Below, in pieces: positions 57,612 through 64,000 of a stretch of DNA of 64,000 nucleotides (the stretch's first letter is position 1; each line of letters opens with the position of its first letter). Origin of the DNA: Dendrolimus kikuchii (Eukaryota; Arthropoda; Insecta; Lepidoptera; Lasiocampidae). The DNA lies in the NCBI GenBank assembly GCA_019925095.2, contig CM034389.1, positions 13,709,435 through 13,773,434 on the forward strand. Direction: 5' to 3'. Position numbers and translations under genes: made by a program. The notes beneath the pieces are model-generated. The model made no database searches, was not told the origin of the DNA, and was given only the letters and a program-made list of their open reading frames with translations.

Positions 57612-57614
<3 letters not shown>

Positions 57615-57764
57615 AGTATATATCTAATAATAATTTATTATATAATACATTCTATAAATTAATATATAAAACATCTGTATGTACTGCATTTATTTATTTA
57701 ATACTAGAATGTAAGAAATTGTACTATATAATATTTACCACCATCGTCATTATAATCTCAATTC

Positions 57765-57885
57765 GTTCCTGGGGTTGTCTTTTAGCGATAAGACCATCCT
57801 TTGTGCATAATAAGACATAGTTTTACTCTGTAAGTTCTTTTTTGTATTGGTGTGCAATAAAGAGTTATTGGTTGATTGATTGATA
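57765..57885 (+). repeat. LINE 3' UTR fragment (CR1/Rex1-like)
   Basis: 'TGTCTTTTAGCGATAAGACC', 'ATCCTTTGTGCATAATAAG' and 'GTGTGCAATAAAGAGTTATT' match the 'agcgataaggccgcc...tgtgcaataaag' 3' end of a LINE group very common in Lepidoptera. It ends in a short TTGATTGATTGAT target-like tail. Confidence 0.75.
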
Positions 57886-60800
57886 TACATACCTAAAGAT
57901 AAGTTCCTCGGTTAGTGTAGCACTATTGCTGGAAATTAGAACAAAAATGACTATAAAGGGGTATATTATTATTGGATTGAAATATTAAAGGATCTAGGTA
58001 GCTGGAAGTATGGCGCCTACCTGTTGCAATTTTGGAAAACTAAAGAAAAATCAGATGGTGGTTGACCACTTTCTGCAGGAACCCCTTATTAATCCATCTA
58101 AAAACATCAAAGGGCACATGGTACATGAGTACGAGTGGCTATGATGTGTGTAGAGAGGTGCTTGCAGCTGCACATGGGATACTTCCGGTTTGTTACCTTT
58201 AACACTGCACCCGTGCAGCTTAGGTCATAATTTTTGTGACTTCTACCGTGCTAACCAGTTAAAGCTAGCGCGGAAGGAAGAGTTTCCCTTAGGAGTCTCT
58301 CCGGCATCGGGTACCGAGTTGTCGCAATTCTCCTGTGACTTCACCCCAAATTTCCCTGCATTTGTAATTATTATTAAAGTAATTACATGAATCCCGTATA
58401 ATAGAGTGTATATTGAAAAGCATAAATAATAATCTACTGCAATAGTTGGAATGTCTACTTCACGTCGCAGATAAAGTCCTTGATCTATAGCATTCTAACA
58501 GCCAGAACAACATTTTACGGGTCGTAGACGTTTGACATGAACTATCGATACATATAATAGACAAATAATCTGTATCCTGTTGTGTTCTTGTGAATCAAAA
58601 TTCGTATTCATTCGGTCTATTTTTTGTTTACGGAACAAGACCACCGTAATCTTTAATCTATCCAAATTATAATTCTCCACATGCCGAACTTTATTTGCAT
58701 TGATAGTACCTATAATTTCCAAAAATCATTAATAATTTATGACCACTTTCTTCTTTTTCCATGGATTGATGCAGACTAGAAAAAGTCAATGATTAAATTT
58801 ATTGTTTTTGATAAGTAGTTTTTTCCTTAACATGTATTGCAATAGTAAATTTTACTGGCTACGGGTAATCTAGTAGACGAGACTTTATTGACAAAAGTTC
58901 AGCTTTTAAACTTATGGTAATTACAACATTTAAATATTGTTATTACATTCTTGGATATTTTTCCATTTTCTAAAAATACAATTTTTTAAACTGGCGGTAA
59001 TAGTTTAATTTTCAAGAAACATAGACCAACCTTGAATAGGTAGAAATACGACAGATACTCACCTACCGCATGGTATACATAATAAAGACTTCGTCACATA
59101 TTCCGGGTCTCCCACGCCGACAGACAATGTTGTCTTTGTGCCGTTCGATTTGTGAGGGCGGCTTTAAGAAAACGATCAATAGGTACTATTTGTGGAAAAT
59201 TTCAAGTAGACTATCTATGTATTTTATATGGTTAATAGTAAGTCAAGTAGTTTACTGACTTCCAGAAAGTTAATACAGATATTAAGAAATTAAATTGGCA
59301 AAGTGCGTAACGCACTATGCATTTTGAAGCTTTGCTAATGCAAGGCTTCAAACTTAACTTTATTTATAAAGATATGAACATCATGTTCATGTCATAGATA
59401 AAGTATTCCTAAACGAATTCCAACAGTTATTTGTAAAGCGAAAATCATAATAAAGATTTAAAAGCGTGAAGTATATAAATAATTAATTTTTCAAAAAATA
59501 AATAATTAATATAAATGTGTAAATAACCCAGGATTCTGTTGTATTTAAAAAAAATGGAGACATTCTGATTTTGCAGACTCGAAGAGAATCACACATTGCA
59601 AAAAAATGAAAAGACCACACAGCTGCCGCACGGCGCTTGATTTGACTCTTATCAATGGGGCCGTGGGTACATAAATGTATGTAGGTGTTGTTTCGTGAAA
59701 AGCCTGTTACCGCTTCATTAATAACCCGTATCGCAGGCGTCGCACTTTTACAGAACTTTTACTGTTGCGAAATATTGTGTGCCAGTGCCACGTCCCACAT
59801 TCACCGTAGCACATCTCGGGCGAATAGCTTATATATACGTTGTTCATTACATCTATTATCATGTCTGTCGATGAGTATCTGTAACTCAGAAATAAAATTT
59901 GATCTTATACCAATACAATTTTGTCAATCCTAGTTTAGGGTTGTCTGTCTGGAAGAGAAAGTAGTTAGCGTTAAAATTTTTAGCTTTCTTTGAATTTTCT
60001 TTTTCAACATGTGCAGTAATGTGCTTTAGCGTAAAATAAAGTATTATTTTAAGTTATGTATCTAATTGATTATGCGAGTCCATGCAGTTTTGCTTAATAT
60101 GATTACTAATGTGAAAGTAACTAAGTATTTGTATGATTTTCAAGACCTCTACCTTACACATTAGCGAGATACTTTTAAGAATATTATAAACTCATTTAAA
60201 ATCAGCGGAAGACCAGGTACATGTTTTATTATTTTAACTATCTATTCAGAACAACACATTTTCTAATGCAAATTGGCTATAGATAAAAATTCTACTGCGT
60301 AGCCACACTCGCTTTCTTAGCACTTAAAACTTTACATTATTTAGTATAGAGAATTTGAAACGTTTAAATTCATTGTTACTGCGTACATTTCAAGGTTTAT
60401 GTAGATTTCTTGAGAATACTTGATTGCTCAGTTGTTACATATTTGTTCGATTACTAATGTCTATTTTTGAAAATTTTCAGTCTTCTTTAATAAATTAATA
60501 TTTGAAATGTCAATATGATATGATACATCTATAGTATAATAGTAGTACATTAGATACATCTTCATTAAAAACAACTGCGGTAAACACTAAAACAGATTTG
60601 GCAGACACAAAATACATTCCTAGTCATTTCCTAGCATCTTCTTAACCTTAAAATATAATGATAAAATCGTTCTAATTAAGTTTCAAGAATATTTCATAAT
60701 CTATTTGACTCGTTAGAATTATGACGTTATAACTTCCTATACTAATTCAAATCAAGAAGGCTACCTTTTGTAAGACGATAAAAAGTAGGTACCTATGTCA

Positions 60801-61728
60801 GTTAATTACCTATCTGATTTCTGGCGGGAACTTGAAGGTTTGATGTTTTGCGGTGCATTTAATATTCAAAGTCAATTATATAAAAAGTTAAAGAATATTG
60901 ATGATCTAATCACAAGAAGTCCACCAAACATATCATTAACTCTTGTGAAGCTACACACTGTCTAGCCAGTAAGATACTGGTTTGGTAGATGGCTTATAAG
61001 CAATGTTGATATGGAAGACTAGTTAATTATCCGTTGATATAGATAGTTAGCATATCGACGGTTAACTATCAAGACAGTCTAACTCAATTTACATACATAA
61101 GTGCAACTATAGACAAAAAAAACATAATTCTGGATTTCAATTATAAATAGTAGATAATTATCTATATGTAAGACTTCTTTTATGTGAGGTAGAATTTTTA
61201 TGTAAATGATTATCAAAAAAGACAGTTGATCAAACGTCAGCCACATAGATCTTAATAGTTAACCGTAGATATTACTTCCGACTTAGCTGTATGGTCTATT
61301 TCCTTTGCGTACCATTTTGGAAAATTTAACAGCAAGAATCAATGATTTATTAATTTGTTACACGTTAATTGTCATATATGTATTTCCGTCTGAAGTCAAA
61401 AACAAAACATTCGAAATGATTGTATTTTCTTAAAGCAATCCAAAAGTTTGTGAACCCTAAAAATATTACACTAGAAGTATATTAAAAAAACACCAGTGCA
61501 ATTTGAAGTGTAATTAGTTCTGACCTAAGTTTTTCACATGGTTTATTTAACATATTTATTGTTCTCTAATGATTATACTTAATACGATGGCGTATATAAT
61601 GTCATAATGGAGTTGAAATAAAAATTATAGTAACGGTATAATTGTGGAAAAATGCTAAGAACAATAGAAGTTTTGATTACAGTTAAAACACTGTTTAATA
61701 ATAATTTGGAGCCACTGTATAAAAAATA
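57886..61728. other. AT-rich sequence, no supported gene
   Basis: GC-richer patches at 58250-58360 and 59620-59830 are not recognised. A small hairpin (TTTGAAGCTTTGC / GCAAGGCTTCAAA) lies at ~59324-59353, and an imperfect inverted repeat at 61017-61081. Frames at 58190-58390, 59070-59258 and 59685-59933 lack splice context. Confidence 0.4.
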
Positions 61729-61779
61729 ATGGCCACCGTTATATTTATTTCGGGATTCTTTATTATCTTAACCAGCATT
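61729..61779 (+). CDS. Candidate first coding exon (signal peptide), weak
   Basis: ATGGCC in a good context (AATAATGGCC) opens 17 codons, MATVIFISGFFIILTSI, a typical signal-peptide core. A strong donor ATT|GTAAGTAAG follows in phase 0. If unspliced, the frame runs to 65 codons (61729-61926) with a second hydrophobic stretch and six Cys. No following exon was assigned and AT-rich sequence produces such frames by chance, so confidence is low. Confidence 0.25.
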
Positions 61780-64000
61780 GTAAGTAAGTCTTGGTATAGA
61801 CCTTGCTTTACAAAGAAAGACTGTACTTATTGGGTTTTTGAAACAGCTCGATATACCTACTTTATGTCTATCTTTATCTTATTTTATTTATGTTTATCTT
61901 TGTGTACAGGTTTATCTAGCCAATAATCTCCGAAAAATTAGGAACCAACAATCATATGGCAACTCATATGCACATTTTACGACATAGTTGAAATTTTCTA
62001 GAAAAGCTCACTATTGTTCCACGAAAATAATCAATAATCTCATAATACTTACAATTATTTTTTGTTAAAAGCTATACACATGTATACGTTGTATGTAAGA
62101 CTGCACAGTGAAACATAACTTTTCAAGTCTCTACCAAAATCTGTAAGCTTCGACCAGCTTAGTTAATTAATTATATAATTATTTGCTAAAGACATTATTG
62201 TCAATTATAACCATCGTTACCACGCAAACATAAAATACGTAGTGACACACATAAAAACTTTTTTACGCCTTGAAATGGAACCAGAACAGAGCGATTTCTC
62301 TTGAGAAAAATTTAATAAAGAACACTGTAGAGAAAATTGTAATAATAGCATCAACGAAAAGTAATTTCCCAGATTCATTCGATGAGCTCGACAGATCTGG
62401 AACAGTGGGAAGTTTCTTAGTTCGATGCCAAACGATGTTATGATGAATTGAAATCCATGGCTATTGTGATATCGTACCCGGCCAAATTGTTCATCTGTAC
62501 TAATAAAGGCAAGTAATGTTACTGGAAACAGTTTATAAAAAAAAAATACAACTGAACTGCTTTACGTTTTTAAGGTTCCAAGACTTAAGTGGAGTCCTAA
62601 CGGTTTTGCTCCGGTGTTAAAGCTGATTTTTTCAGGAACTAAAGGTAATTAGGAAATGCACGCTTACATCTACAAGTCTATATTTTTTTTTAATTTTCAA
62701 AGGCTGCAAAATTCCATTGAATCAATTGTTACTCAGTACATTAAACAAATTTCATTTTCAATTTATTAATAAAATAGTACAAAAATGAGTCGCACTTTTA
62801 CAGAAAACGGTCGGTATGTCATTTAAAATTTTAAAAAATACTTTTTGTTTTGATCTGAATAGCACGTTTCATATCTTTATTACATTATATTAAGAAACCC
62901 TTTATTTACGACTCCAGGTTATATACAGACCACTTGTTATTAAAGTTTTCATTGTGTGTGAATGATTATTTCGAATTGTTTTTATGACATCATTTCGTCA
63001 ATTTATTTGTTTGCTTACTACATCCAAACCACACTCACCGCAACCTTTGCCATTGAACTATTGTGTAAACAGATAATATTAAAAAATAATATGCCTCTTG
63101 AGTATATAAGTATTATTTTAGTTTTCATTATTGGTTTCTAAAATTATCCTCGCCTTATGACACAAGTAACTGCTTATGTAAATTAGACAATTCTTGGTTC
63201 AAGGCGGGTATGTGCACGTTGTAAACATGACATGGGTCACATTCCTTGGTGCCTATTGTACCACTATCGCTTATTTCGTTACGCATAAATCTTAGTTTGG
63301 TTAATAAGTGTGGGCGTAATAAAGGCACGAACCCGTTAAATTATTTTCGCCATAAATCTATATATACATAACAATATTTATGAGGCGACAGTCTTGTCTT
63401 AGCTAGGAAGCTGACTAATCTTGGTCTGGAATATAAAATAAACCTAAATATGCTAATACCCTAGAAACAATGGTGTCGTAAAATAGAAACAAACAATATT
63501 GATATAAATAACACGTTGCCGTTGTAGTGTGAGCTTAGTATGGACGTATATTATGAAGTATTTTAGCAGAGATTTTTCATACATTTTTGTAACTGATAGG
63601 CATAATAATTATATTTGCTGCTACCATATACAGTAGAAGCCAAAATATCGTCGCAGTAAATAAAAACAAAATTCTTAAAAATATCGTTTTTGTTCATATT
63701 GAGTTATAAGTTTGTAGGCCTTTAAGCTTCTTAAAGATACCTACAAACTTACTCTGTTTTTAATGATATTTTAGCCCAACTTATTCCTTAAATTTCTACA
63801 CGTAAAATGATGAAATGGGGAAAGTGTCATATTTCATTAATAGCGCAGAACGTCTAACATTTGATTGAATATAATATTATATATAAAACTACGTACTGCT
63901 TATCTTTATTTCAAATTCTGTGTTTTTAATTTCAGTCTATAGATCCTATGGCTAGTGTTAGATTTCTAGGTATACCGGGTATACGGTAGTACGCCTGTCA
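61780..64000. other. AT-rich sequence with one hairpin
   Basis: A hairpin at 63707-63751 (TAAGTTTGTAGG / CCTACAAACTTA with an inner CTTTAAG/CTTAAAG stem) is the only structure noted. No exon or repeat family was recognised. Confidence 0.4.

Noticed and set aside
59825..59870. TATATATA with a downstream start as a promoter
   Set aside because: Simple TA repeat and no initiator or splice signals; likely chance.

Overview
The window looks like AT-rich insect nuclear DNA, almost certainly from a moth or butterfly (Lepidoptera). The evidence is three decayed mariner elements, two of which carry the TIR type common in Lepidoptera, several dispersed repeats typical of lepidopteran genomes, long (TA)n arrays, and sparse small exons with GT-AG splice sites in very large introns. 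There are no bacterial features and no operons, CRISPR arrays or rRNA.

The only host gene identified with good support lies on the minus strand at the left. Two coding exons, 11281-11367 (start codon) and 886-990, join in phase across a 10.3-kb intron. They encode the first 64 residues of a FERM-domain protein of the band 4.1-like 4 type (EPB41L4A/NBL4). The rest of the gene lies beyond position 1. The coding exon starts at a splice acceptor, so at least one 5' UTR exon lies upstream. The best candidate is a GC-rich exon with a consensus donor near 17521-17590. Three weaker plus-strand candidates are a TATA/initiator promoter with a tiny first exon at 38494-38562, a signal-peptide exon at 39858-39903 and another at 61729-61779. 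One unrecognised internal-exon candidate lies at 39389-39565.

Most of the remaining sequence is transposon debris in intronic or intergenic DNA. From left to right it holds: a 97-bp satellite (1-480); a full-length but broken mariner (1983-3232); a second mariner copy sitting between two (TA)n arrays (4647-5930); a repeat cluster around 9.1-11.2 kb; a 60-bp-arm hairpin (11955-12078); LINE remnants (14.6, 16.8, 36.2, 46.5, 47.6 and 57.8 kb); a 5'-truncated Ty3/gypsy element nested in another repeat (24649-26402); an irritans-type mariner with both TIRs (34312-35596); a PIF/Harbinger-like MITE (48359-48832); a 9-bp minisatellite that reads as an open frame (51121-51294); and several near-perfect inverted repeats (29.2, 41.4, 49.5 and 55.1 kb). 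Six copies of one lepidopteran repeat (here 'repeat A'), six of a ~500-bp repeat ('repeat B') and three of a ~150-bp TIR element ('MITE C') give a readable nesting history.

No transposase or integrase in the window is intact. I found no convincing novel gene system. The most distinctive items are the nested insertions, the inverted-repeat loci, the in-frame 9-bp minisatellite and the putative start-codon-overlapping uORF of the FERM gene. Family names come from recognition by eye, without database comparison.
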